Source: Deltaproteobacteria bacterium RBG_13_49_15
GTDB lineage: Bacteria > Desulfobacterota > Desulfobacteria > Desulfobacterales > UBA2156
Length of the DNA: 6,895 bases
Direction of reading: 5' to 3'
Assembly (NCBI GenBank): GCA_001797695.1
Contig: MGQD01000006.1
Location: 165-7,059 of the forward strand
The notes beneath the pieces were generated by a model. It had not been told where the DNA came from. It did no database searches and saw nothing but the letters and a program-made list of their open reading frames with translations. The position numbers and the translations under genes were made by a program. Positions 1-6,895 of this stretch are shown in pieces. Position 1 is the stretch's first letter, and every line of letters begins with the position of its first letter.

Positions 1-210
1 GAAGAATAAAAATCGGTATGGGAGCCTACTCCAAGCTTTCAAACCTTCGCTTTCACCATCTTCTGATAATGCCCTTTACCAGGACGGTCAAATAATTTCT
101 ACGGTATGAAGCACAGGTGTGCCGGGATTGGATAAAAATCACGTTTCCTGAGATTTACCGACTTTAGCGGTTGCCGGCCATGGCCGCTTTCTAAAAAGTG
201 TTTTCCCCCA

Positions 211-239
211 TTGAAAAAATGGATAAAAACCGCTATTAA
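211..239 (+). promoter_or_regulatory. Candidate sigma70-type promoter for the hybrid kinase
   Basis: TTGAAA at 211-216 matches the -35 consensus at five of six positions, and TATTAA at 234-239 matches the -10 consensus at four of six. The spacer is 17 bases, which is ideal. A transcript would start near 245-247 and leave a leader of roughly 58 bases before the ATG at 304. The surroundings are AT-rich, so chance matches are likely and the call is tentative. Confidence 0.42.
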
Positions 240-243
240 ATTA

Positions 244-253
244 TTTTCGAAAA
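244..253. repeat. Palindrome TTTTCGAAAA at the predicted transcription start
   Basis: This is a perfect 10-base palindrome centred on CG. It sits five bases after the candidate -10 box, so it would overlap the transcription start. Its position would suit a repressor operator, but it is short and AT-rich and could be chance. Confidence 0.3.
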
Positions 254-303
254 ATAGAAGAGACGTAATCATCATTTATCAAGGTTCTTACTGCCTGTAG
301 CTT

Positions 304-3240
304 ATGAGCTTTCAATATTCGAACATTGCCGCCTTCTCTTTTTTTACCGCAGCCATGTCCCTTTTCATTGCATCGACGATATGGAGGCGTCGGCGAATTC
401 CCGGTGGCACGGCCGCAGCATTGATGATGTTCGCCATTTCGGAGTGGACATTGGCTCGCGGGTTTGAAGCCGCTTCAACGGTCATATCGGATAAAATCTT
501 TTGGGCAAAAATCGAATACTTCGGAATCACCGTCGTTCCGGCGATCTGGTTGATTTTTGTTCACCAATATACAAATGCAAAAGGATGGATTACTTCCCGC
601 ACTATTCCTCTTTTCTTCATCATGCCGATCCTTACGATTCTGATGGTTTTGACAAATGAGTTTCACGGAATGATCTGGAGCGAAATCACCCCTATGCCGG
701 GCAAGGAGGCCGAGATCCTGCATTATAAACATGCCCTCTGGTTTTGGATTCATGCGGCATATAATTACATATTGCTGGCCTGGGGGACCATTCATCTGGC
801 GACCTCAGGCATAAGCAATTTCAAAATATACAAACTTCAATCCATAAGCATCCTGGTTGCCGCGATTATTCCGTGGATTGGAAACGCTCTTTACTTAATA
901 GGATACAGCTTGTTAGATGGCATGGATATGACACCCTTTGCCCTGACACTTACCGGCCTGATCATCGGCTGGAGCATGTTTCGGCACAAACTGTTCCTGA
1001 TCGTTCCATTTGCACGCGACAAGCTTATTGAGATTATTGCCGATGGCGTTGTGGTAGTGGATTCTCAAAACCGGATTGTGGATGTCAATCCGTCAGCCAG
1101 ACGCATATTAAAAAATCGATTTGAACTCGATGTCGGCAAAAAGATCGATGATTCCCTGATATCCGATACCCATCCTTCATTATCCCTATTTGATGAAATG
1201 GAAATCAACAAGGAGATTCAGATTACGGATAAAGCCGGATCGAAATATTTGAACGTAACCGTTACCTTCCTAAAAGACCGGAAAGGGGAAGACTCCGGAA
1301 AACTGATCATTTTCAGAGACGTTACCAAAAGCAAGCACTCAGAGGATGCCCTTCGGGAAAGCGAAGAACGGTTCAGAAAGCTTTCAGATGCGGCTGAAGA
1401 AGGGATCGCCATCCACGATAAGGGTATTATCATCGACGTCAATAATGCACTCGCAAGGATGTTCAGATATGAACCCGGCGAACTCATCGGCAAATATGCA
1501 GAGAAACTGGCTACTCCTGAGACCTGGCAGAAAATATTGGATCGGATTGCCGCCGGGTATGACAAGCCGTATCAAGGCGTCGGCGTCAGAAAAGACGGGA
1601 GCAAAATCATCTGCCAAATGGCCGGAAAACCCTTTCCGTATCAGGGAAGATCCCTGCGCATAGCCACGTTCAGAGACATTACGGACATTAAAAGCGCCGA
1701 GGAGGCCCTTAAGAAGAGCGAAAAGCGATACCGCGAGCTTTTTGACAATATCTCGGATTTTATCTACACCCACGATCTGGAAGGACGGATCCTTTCCGTA
1801 AATCGATCCGTGTCGCAAAACCTCGGTTATCCATTAAAGGACCTTATCGGACACTCCATCTGCGATTTAATGCAATCCGAATACCGCGAGGCCTTTGAAA
1901 AAGAATATCTCCTGCAAATTAAAGAACAAGAATATTTTAACGGGGTAGCCATATTTCTAGATCAAGATGGAAAAAAGCATTATATCGAGCACCGGAATAA
2001 GCTTGTTTCAGGAGAAGACGGTGAGATCTATGTGAGCGGTTCCGGACGCGATATCACCGACCGTGTCATGGCCAACAAACAGGTGAAAGAACTTCAGAGC
2101 CAGGTTCTGCAGTCTAAAAAAATGGAAGCGATCGGCACATTGGCCGGCGGCGTCGCCCATGATTTCAACAACCTGCTCATGGGGATTTATGGACGAGCGT
2201 CGTTAATGATGATCGGAATTGATCCTTCTCACCCCCATTTTGAACATTTAAAGGGAATCGAAGAATATGTGAAAAGCGCTTCCAATCTGACCAAACAACT
2301 CCTCGGATTTGCAAGGGGAGGTAAATATGAGACAACGCCGACCGATATCAACGATCTTCTGATAAAAAGCTCGGAGATGTTCGGCCGCACCCGAAAAGAG
2401 ATTGCCATTCACCGGAAATTTCAAGACGGTATTTGGACCGTCGACGTGGACCGGGGGCAAGTGGAACAGATGCTCATCAATCTTTATTTAAATGCATGGC
2501 AGGCAATGCCGACAGGCGGCGATTTATATATTGAATCGGAGAACCTGTTCGCAGGTGAAAATAAGGACGATCGATACCCGGTTCGACCCGGAAGATACGT
2601 GAGAATATCGGTCAGAGATACCGGCGCCGGGATGGATAAAGCCACTCAAGAACGGATTTTCGACCCGTTCTTCACAACCAAGGAGATGGGGCGCGGCACA
2701 GGATTGGGATTGGCATCCGCTTACGGCATTGTCAAAAACCATAACGGAATAATTGAGGTCATCAGCGCACCTGGAAAAGGAGCTGCATTTAATATTTATT
2801 TGCCCGCTACAAGTAAAAAAATCGTATCGGAAAAACGTGTTGAAAACGATATTTTTAAAGGAAATGAGACCATCCTCCTCATTGATGACGAAGAGATGAT
2901 CCTTGAAGTTGGAGCGCAGTTGCTGGAGAAGATTGGATACCGGGTGTTTAAAGTCAACAGCGGGGCAAAAGCACTGGCTCTTTATCAGGCAAAAAGAAAG
3001 CAAATCGACTTGGTGATTTTGGATTTGATCATGCCGGAAATGAGCGGCGGAGAGACATTCGACGGCTTAAAGAAGATCGATCCGGAAGCAAAGGTCCTGC
3101 TCTCGAGCGGTTACAGCATTGATGGTTTGGCGCAATCCATTCTGGATCGAGGCTGCAACGGATTTATTCAAAAACCGTTCAGTATCACCGCGCTTTCAAA
3201 AAAAATAAGGGTGTTATTGGACTCCCCGACCTCCTCATGA
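304..3240 (+). CDS. Membrane-bound hybrid histidine kinase (7TM-PAS-PAS-PAS-HisKA-HATPase-REC)
   Basis: Sensor kinase that should autophosphorylate on His619 using ATP and pass the phosphate to its own receiver domain. Residues 1-228 form about seven hydrophobic helices (near 7-26, 37-53, 71-89, 100-116, 145-166, 179-202, 209-226), matching the 7TM sensor region of histidine kinases. Three PAS domains follow at about 238-342, 352-462 and 472-585; the first is the most divergent. The DHp H-box is GGVAHDFNNLL with His619. The ATPase domain shows the N-box (Asn730), G1 DTGAGM (772-777), F-box FDPFFTTKE (786-794) and G2 GRGTGLGL (796-803). The receiver (about 855-972) has the acidic pair Asp861/Asp862, phosphoacceptor Asp907, Ser935 and Lys957. 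All catalytic residues are present. ATG 304 is the most upstream possible start because an in-frame TAG lies at 298-300; no good ribosome binding site is visible, and Met18 is an alternative but would cut into the first helix. There is no DNA-binding output domain, so a downstream phosphotransfer protein or regulator must be encoded elsewhere. The ligand of the 7TM or PAS domains cannot be told. Confidence 0.95.
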   Translation: MSFQYSNIAAFSFFTAAMSLFIASTIWRRRRIPGGTAAALMMFAISEWTLARGFEAASTVISDKIFWAKIEYFGITVVPAIWLIFVHQYTNAKGWITSRTIPLFFIMPILTILMVLTNEFHGMIWSEITPMPGKEAEILHYKHALWFWIHAAYNYILLAWGTIHLATSGISNFKIYKLQSISILVAAIIPWIGNALYLIGYSLLDGMDMTPFALTLTGLIIGWSMFRHKLFLIVPFARDKLIEIIADGVVVVDSQNRIVDVNPSARRILKNRFELDVGKKIDDSLISDTHPSLSLFDEMEINKEIQITDKAGSKYLNVTVTFLKDRKGEDSGKLIIFRDVTKSKHSEDALRESEERFRKLSDAAEEGIAIHDKGIIIDVNNALARMFRYEPGELIGKYAEKLATPETWQKILDRIAAGYDKPYQGVGVRKDGSKIICQMAGKPFPYQGRSLRIATFRDITDIKSAEEALKKSEKRYRELFDNISDFIYTHDLEGRILSVNRSVSQNLGYPLKDLIGHSICDLMQSEYREAFEKEYLLQIKEQEYFNGVAIFLDQDGKKHYIEHRNKLVSGEDGEIYVSGSGRDITDRVMANKQVKELQSQVLQSKKMEAIGTLAGGVAHDFNNLLMGIYGRASLMMIGIDPSHPHFEHLKGIEEYVKSASNLTKQLLGFARGGKYETTPTDINDLLIKSSEMFGRTRKEIAIHRKFQDGIWTVDVDRGQVEQMLINLYLNAWQAMPTGGDLYIESENLFAGENKDDRYPVRPGRYVRISVRDTGAGMDKATQERIFDPFFTTKEMGRGTGLGLASAYGIVKNHNGIIEVISAPGKGAAFNIYLPATSKKIVSEKRVENDIFKGNETILLIDDEEMILEVGAQLLEKIGYRVFKVNSGAKALALYQAKRKQIDLVILDLIMPEMSGGETFDGLKKIDPEAKVLLSSGYSIDGLAQSILDRGCNGFIQKPFSITALSKKIRVLLDSPTSS

Positions 3241-3379
3241 TGCACAATGCTAAATCCTGTTCCATTTGGCGCCTTTTTTATAGACCCTCCATGATACGCT
3301 CAGATTTCGCAATCTCCTTCCGGTGAGATCCTCGTCGACTTTCATTTCAAATTATCAGGTGAACGCATCTTGAATGCCT

Positions 3380-3409
3380 AAACCGGTATTATGTTCAAAG
3401 CGGGTTTTT
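3380..3409 (+). terminator. Weak terminator-like hairpin after the hybrid kinase
   Basis: AAACC (3380-3384) can pair with GGTTT (3403-3407) around an 18-base loop, and the right arm runs into a T tract at 3404-3409. The stem is short and the loop long, so it would be a poor intrinsic terminator. It is the best candidate I found in the 190-base convergent gap. A second T run at 3274-3279 has only the 6-base palindrome GGCGCC before it, which cannot form a useful hairpin. Confidence 0.18.
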
Positions 3410-3430
3410 AAAAAGAAAACTCTTAAATCT

Positions 3431-5305
3431 TCATGAAAGGGTCAGCAATCCTTCTAACTCAGCCAAGCGTCCATCGAACTCGGTTTGCAAGGCTTCTTTC
3501 CGTGGATATAATTGCTCCAGCTCAAGAAACCGTTTTTCGATAGAGGACCGGGATTGATGAATTTGCCTGGAAAGCTCGGCGATCCGGGTTCCTTCCTGCT
3601 CCCTGGCAGCAATGGCGATAGACTCGCTCATTTCGGTTAATCGCTCCTCTTCGGCCTCAATCTCAGCTTCCGCTTCAGCAATCGATTGTTCAATTGGTTT
3701 AAGGAGGCGCACCCTTTCACCGAGAACCTCCGAACGCTGCCGGCGCAACGCTTTTTTATTGCGTTTCGTCCCTCCATTTATCGTTTCTTCGCAAAGTTGT
3801 GAAGCAGGCTTATCCAAATTCTCGTCGCGCCACCCTCCTTTATTCAGAAAATCCTGATACGTACCGTCAAATACGGAAACCCGGTCTTCTTGAAAGACAA
3901 TCAAACGCTGTGCCAGTGCGTGCAAAAACATCTCATTATGGGTAACCATAATTACCGTCCCCTCGAAATCATCGATAGCCGCCAGCAGGGCATCGCATGA
4001 TTCCATGTCGAGATGGTTCCCCGGTTCGTCCAAAAGCAACAGGTTGACCGGCGTTGCGATGATTTTCCCGAGAATAACCCTGGCTTTCTCGCCTCCGGAT
4101 AGAACGGATATTTTTTTTAACGCTTCATCGCCTTCGAACAACATGGCGCCGCTGATATTCCGGGCCTGCTGGTAATCCATGTCGGGGTGGCTGCATTGTA
4201 TCTCCTGGACAACCGTATGGTTGTTGTTGAGAATTTCAACATTGGTCTGCTCATAAAATCCATTGGATATATCCGGATGATAGCTGATTTCTCCTTTTAT
4301 GGGCTTCAATCGGCCGGCCAACAGCCTGAGTAAAGTCGTTTTTCCCTTGCCGTTTGGTCCAACCACACACAAACGCTCGCCTGCATTGAGTGAGAATTCC
4401 AGATTTTGAAAAAGAGGCTTCTCCTTGGAGTAGGCGAAAAAAAGACCATGAACGCCAAGCACATGTTTTCCCCGAAACGGCTTGGTGCGAAAACTGAATT
4501 CCAGGTCGCGCATCTTTTCCAACCGGTTTTTTTTCTCCAACTTGGCCAGAGTTTTGACGCGGCTCTGAACCAGTCCGGCAAGACGCGCCTTTGCCCGAAA
4601 ACGGGTAATGAATTGCTCGATTTCCCTGGAACGACGTTCCTCATTTTGCCGGGTCTTTTCGAAGACTTCTTCGTCCTGGGCGATCTGGGCATAATATTTT
4701 TCAGTGATTCCGGCAATCTTCCGTATTTTATTACGATGGATCCCCATGGTGTGGGTTACAATCTTGTCCATGAAACTGCGATCATGAGTAATGAGCAATA
4801 ATTCATGGCGCCAATTGAGCAAAAATCGCTCTATCCATCGGATCGAGGTGATATCTAAAAAATTGGTGGGTTCATCCAACAGCAACAGATCCGGTTCTGA
4901 AATCAGAACCTTCGCCAGGTTGAGACGCACCTGAAATCCACCGGAAAGCTCATTGGGGCGCCGATCAAGATCAAGACTACTAAATCCCAACCCGGCTAAA
5001 ATTTTTTCCACTTTCCAATGGTGATCCTTTTCGGTGGGAGGCAAATCCCGCATCCCTTCGGCAAGAACCGTATTTTCATGAAAAAGAAACTGCTGCCGAA
5101 CGTGCCCGACCCGGTAATTTTTTGGGGTGGAAAATGTCCCGGAATCGTATTCTTCCTCTCCGATGATGATTCGAAAGAGCGTGGTTTTGCCATGGCCGTT
5201 TCGCCCTACGAGGCCTATCCTCTCTTTAGGATTAATTTTAACGCTGACCCGGTCAAAGAGGACCCGGTCGCCGTAGCTTTTGGTTAAGTTCTCGAGTGCG
5301 ATCAT
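3431..5305 (-). CDS. ABC-F family ATP-binding protein (YheS/Uup-like layout)
   Basis: Soluble protein with two ABC ATPase cassettes and no membrane segment, the hallmark of the ABC-F family, whose studied members bind the ribosome and affect translation. Cassette 1: Walker A GRNGHGKTT (34-42), signature LSGGF (120-124), Walker B and D-loop LLLLDEPTNFLD (140-151), H-loop His174. The inter-cassette linker (about 190-280) is rich in Arg, Lys and Glu and includes the FRAKARLAG stretch; in the family this helical arm reaches toward the ribosomal P site. Cassette 2: Walker A GPNGKGKTT (316-324), signature LSGGE (402-406), Walker B LLLLDEPGNHLD (422-433), H-loop His456. Residues about 513-620 form a charged antiparallel coiled coil, as in YheS and Uup. 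The length of 624 is normal for these. Oddities: DEPG instead of DEPT in cassette 2, THN instead of THD after its Walker B, and NFLD rather than NHLD in cassette 1. The start is fixed because an in-frame TGA lies at 5317-5315, only three codons upstream of the ATG. No strong Shine-Dalgarno is seen. Resistance-type ABC-F function cannot be excluded, but the coiled-coil tail favours a housekeeping role. Confidence 0.93.
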   Translation of the reverse strand: MIALENLTKSYGDRVLFDRVSVKINPKERIGLVGRNGHGKTTLFRIIIGEEEYDSGTFSTPKNYRVGHVRQQFLFHENTVLAEGMRDLPPTEKDHHWKVEKILAGLGFSSLDLDRRPNELSGGFQVRLNLAKVLISEPDLLLLDEPTNFLDITSIRWIERFLLNWRHELLLITHDRSFMDKIVTHTMGIHRNKIRKIAGITEKYYAQIAQDEEVFEKTRQNEERRSREIEQFITRFRAKARLAGLVQSRVKTLAKLEKKNRLEKMRDLEFSFRTKPFRGKHVLGVHGLFFAYSKEKPLFQNLEFSLNAGERLCVVGPNGKGKTTLLRLLAGRLKPIKGEISYHPDISNGFYEQTNVEILNNNHTVVQEIQCSHPDMDYQQARNISGAMLFEGDEALKKISVLSGGEKARVILGKIIATPVNLLLLDEPGNHLDMESCDALLAAIDDFEGTVIMVTHNEMFLHALAQRLIVFQEDRVSVFDGTYQDFLNKGGWRDENLDKPASQLCEETINGGTKRNKKALRRQRSEVLGERVRLLKPIEQSIAEAEAEIEAEEERLTEMSESIAIAAREQEGTRIAELSRQIHQSRSSIEKRFLELEQLYPRKEALQTEFDGRLAELEGLLTLS

Positions 5306-5334
5306 CTCATCTGTTCACATTGATCACTGCCGGG

Positions 5335-5359
5335 AAAAATGTCACGGCCTTTGCGGCCG
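5335..5359 (-). terminator. GC hairpin with short T run between the second kinase and the ABC-F gene
   Basis: Read on the minus strand, CGGCC (5359-5355), a 5-base loop and GGCCG (5349-5345) form a small GC stem. After TGACA comes a run of five T at 5339-5335. The five-base gap between stem and T run makes it a weak intrinsic terminator. It could reduce read-through from the kinase into the ABC-F gene, or may only be leader structure. Confidence 0.25.
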
Positions 5360-5450
5360 GAACATCTATCCGGAGAGCATTATCGATGGCTCTATCTCCA
5401 AATTCCTTCAGCGGATTAAGAATGAAACTTAAGGCATTTATGAAAAGAAG

Positions 5451-6895
5451 TCAATGAGTCGGGAGACACCGTTCAAGGGTTATGCCAAACATACTCCCCC
5501 CTGAATTCAAGCAATCTTCCCGTGTTCTACAATGCGGGCAGGTTGATATTCTTCCGGAGCAAACATCGTACTTGTCTGGAAGATATGTGCATCGCCTGGA
5601 GTCCATCAATATATCAAAACCAAAACGCTGCGAATAGACTTTCACACGGAACAAATCCAGCCCTTTGCCTCCGGCATTGAAATCATACGGTTTTTTCGAC
5701 GAATAAAGATCTGTTTCCTGGGTGTGAAAAAGTCCTTCAAATATGTATTTTTGATTCTCCGCCGTAATTCCGGCGCCAAAATCGTGAATCTTCAATATGC
5801 ACTTTTGGCTATTTCCTTCCAGACTAATCCGGATCAGCCCTTCATCCGGCGTATTTTCAATGGCATTTTTTAACAGCGCTATAAAAACATCTTCAATCAC
5901 CTTCGGATTTATCCGAATATAAAGCCCCGGGGCTCCATTAAAATCAAAGACAAGCTCCCGATGGCCGGCCTGCCGCTTCACGGATTTAAGAGCCTGTTCC
6001 GTCATTAAAAAAAGATCAAATGGCGTTTGAACATCCGGGGAGGATTCCCCAAACCTCTTCGGGCTGACGGTCTCTTCCACCTCCTGATAGGACTGAATGA
6101 TTTTTTCGGTCGCTCCCTGAATGTTCAAAAGGCGCTTCAGGTGGCTATCAAGCCGTTCGAAAATTTTCCCATCCTTCCGGGTCGCCGAGTTTTTCTCTCC
6201 TTCTCGCTTCAAAAGCTCTAAATTCAGGGAAATGATGGAAAGCGGTGTTTTAAGCTCATGAGAAAGAAGATCTAAGGCCTTCCCTTTCGCTTTGTTCAGA
6301 AGTTCGAGCTCTTTTTTCGATACCTCAAGCGCACTCACATACGACTCCTGGAGCCTGGCGTTCTCGATCGCCACAGCGCCCTGGTTTGCAAGAGTATTCA
6401 GCAATTGAATATCCTGCCTCCGGTAGAATTTTCCTGATTTTTTTTCACCAAGCGCCATCAATCCGATCAGCTTCTCCTCGTAGATGAGGGGAATGATGAG
6501 GGATGCCTCGAGTTGATTAAAAATTTGCCGGCATGCTACCTTATGATCGGCAAAAGAAGGATCTTCCTCAATATCATAACGGGTGACCTCTCTGGTTCTT
6601 TTGGAGATAATCCGGATGAAAGGTTCATTTGCCGAAAACCAAAGTTTTTTTCCGTTATCATCTAATACGCTTTCATACATCACGCCTTTTTGATTGTGCA
6701 GCAGGATATGGCCTTTTTGGATAAAAAGAACATGCCTGGCAAGTTCCATCATGCGGTGAACGATTTGATTAATGGTCATCGGCGATCGCATGACCGTGCT
6801 GATTCTAACCACGGTTTCCTCGTAGTCATACTCCGAACGATAAAACACCTTGTCGATAAACCGACGCACCCGATCTCGAAAAAGGTTGAATATGA
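5451..6895 (-). CDS. GAF-domain sensor histidine kinase with Cys-rich ATPase domain, 5' end outside the window
   Basis: C-terminal 481 codons of a sensor kinase. The frame is open to the right edge; a GTG at 6869-6867 could be taken as a start, but the eight codons before it (IFNLFRDR) continue a pattern well known just after the membrane region of 7TM-type kinases (LFRDRVRRFIDKVFYR), so the true start should lie beyond 6895. Counting from that GTG as residue 1: a GAF domain at about 25-172, a coiled linker at 172-200, DHp with H-box SHELKTPLS and phosphoacceptor His204 (codon 6260-6258), a long DHp hairpin to about 262, then the ATPase domain from about 284. N-box Asn335 and G1 DFGAG (363-367) are present. 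The G2 region reads AGGKGLDLFR (399-408) instead of the usual GxGLGL, and the F-box region is followed by a divergent lid (HTQETDLYSSKKPYDF). Between G2 and the final strand (SMFGITLE) are Cys427, 437, 444, 447 and 453. No receiver domain is attached, so the partner regulator is elsewhere, perhaps upstream past the edge. The stop is TGA at 5453-5451. Confidence 0.9.
   Translation of the reverse strand, partial: IFNLFRDRVRRFIDKVFYRSEYDYEETVVRISTVMRSPMTINQIVHRMMELARHVLFIQKGHILLHNQKGVMYESVLDDNGKKLWFSANEPFIRIISKRTREVTRYDIEEDPSFADHKVACRQIFNQLEASLIIPLIYEEKLIGLMALGEKKSGKFYRRQDIQLLNTLANQGAVAIENARLQESYVSALEVSKKELELLNKAKGKALDLLSHELKTPLSIISLNLELLKREGEKNSATRKDGKIFERLDSHLKRLLNIQGATEKIIQSYQEVEETVSPKRFGESSPDVQTPFDLFLMTEQALKSVKRQAGHRELVFDFNGAPGLYIRINPKVIEDVFIALLKNAIENTPDEGLIRISLEGNSQKCILKIHDFGAGITAENQKYIFEGLFHTQETDLYSSKKPYDFNAGGKGLDLFRVKVYSQRFGFDILMDSRRCTYLPDKYDVCSGRISTCPHCRTREDCLNSGGSMFGITLERCLPTH
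5511..5591 (-). other. Cysteine cluster inside the kinase ATPase domain
   Basis: This stretch encodes five cysteines with spacing C-x9-C-x6-C-x2-C-x5-C (residues 427-453 counted from the GTG at 6869), including CPHC. It lies after the G2 box and before the last beta strand of the ATPase fold, where ordinary kinases have a short turn. The CxxC pair with flanking cysteines is what zinc or iron-sulfur sites look like, but metal binding is inferred, not shown. Confidence 0.6.

Larger units (their letters stand above)
1..303. other. Non-coding upstream region of the hybrid kinase gene
   Basis: No convincing gene lies here. Two plus-strand frames are open from the left edge, to a TGA at 107-109 and to a TAA at 90-92, but neither peptide resembles a known protein end. 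Seen directly: a GC palindrome CGGCCATGGCCG at 175-186 nested in an AGCGG/CCGCT inverted repeat (166-170 with 184-188); three similar A-rich 11-mers at 4-14, 130-140 and 221-231; a candidate rightward promoter at 211-239; and the palindrome TTTTCGAAAA at 244-253. A leftward promoter-like pair also exists on the minus strand: TTGACC (91-86), a 17-base spacer and TATCAG (68-63). It could serve a gene beyond the left edge, but this is weak. Confidence 0.6.

Noticed and set aside
2..109. Plus-strand frames open from the left edge (2-109 and 3-92), possibly the end of an upstream gene
   Set aside because: Two different frames are open equally well, the peptides look non-specific and neither shows a recognisable C-terminus.
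2524..3003. Long minus-strand frame (159 residues) opposite the hybrid kinase ATPase and receiver
   Set aside because: It is antisense to a clearly coding, motif-rich region and its translation has no domain logic; it is a shadow frame.
3302..3315. Hairpin AGATT-TCGC-AATCT as a terminator of either convergent gene
   Set aside because: The stem is only five mostly A/T pairs and neither side is followed by a T run.
3250..3345. Small minus-strand frame in the convergent gap: ATG at 3345-3343, 31 basic residues, TAG at 3252-3250
   Set aside because: No ribosome binding site precedes the ATG, the peptide resembles nothing I know, and frames this short are expected by chance.
4406..4801. Plus-strand frame of 131 residues opposite the ABC-F linker
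   Set aside because: The opposite strand encodes conserved ABC-F motifs in full; this frame is a by-product of that codon pattern.
5416..5432. Inverted repeat TTAAG/CTTAA after the second kinase stop
   Set aside because: Five AT-rich pairs with a 7-base loop and no T tract; not distinguishable from chance.
6867..6869. GTG as the true start of the second kinase
   Set aside because: The frame is open upstream to the edge and the preceding codons continue a known kinase juxtamembrane pattern, so the gene is more likely cut by the window.

Overview
The window holds three large genes and no RNA genes, insertion sequences or CRISPR arrays that I can recognise. The kinase architectures (a 7TM/multi-PAS/receiver hybrid kinase and a GAF kinase with a cysteine cluster in its ATPase domain), the moderate base composition and the lack of crisp Shine-Dalgarno sites suggest a free-living signalling-rich Gram-negative, most likely a Desulfobacterota (deltaproteobacterial) species. 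This is an inference from protein style, not from a marker gene.

Layout. Positions 1-303 are non-coding; they carry a plausible sigma70-type promoter (TTGAAA, 17-base spacer, TATTAA) about 65 bases before the first gene. Positions 304-3240 (+) encode a complete 978-residue membrane-bound hybrid histidine kinase: seven transmembrane helices, three PAS domains, a DHp/ATPase kinase core and a C-terminal receiver. Positions 3241-3430 are a convergent intergenic gap. Positions 3431-5305 (-) encode a complete 624-residue ABC-F protein with two ATPase cassettes, a linker and a C-terminal coiled coil, similar in layout to YheS/Uup. After a 145-base gap, positions 5451-6895 (-) encode the GAF and kinase part of a second histidine kinase whose N-terminus lies beyond the right edge.

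How they fit together. The two kinases are not in one operon: the hybrid kinase is read rightward, while the ABC-F gene and the second kinase are read leftward. The second kinase and the ABC-F gene could share a transcript, but a small GC hairpin followed by a short T run lies between them. No response regulator with a DNA-binding output is visible, so the output of both kinases lies elsewhere. The most unusual feature is in the second kinase: its ATP lid departs from the usual pattern (GGKGLDL in place of GxGLGL), and the domain carries a five-cysteine cluster between the G2 box and the last strand, a possible metal or redox site. I see nothing that clearly amounts to a new multi-gene system.
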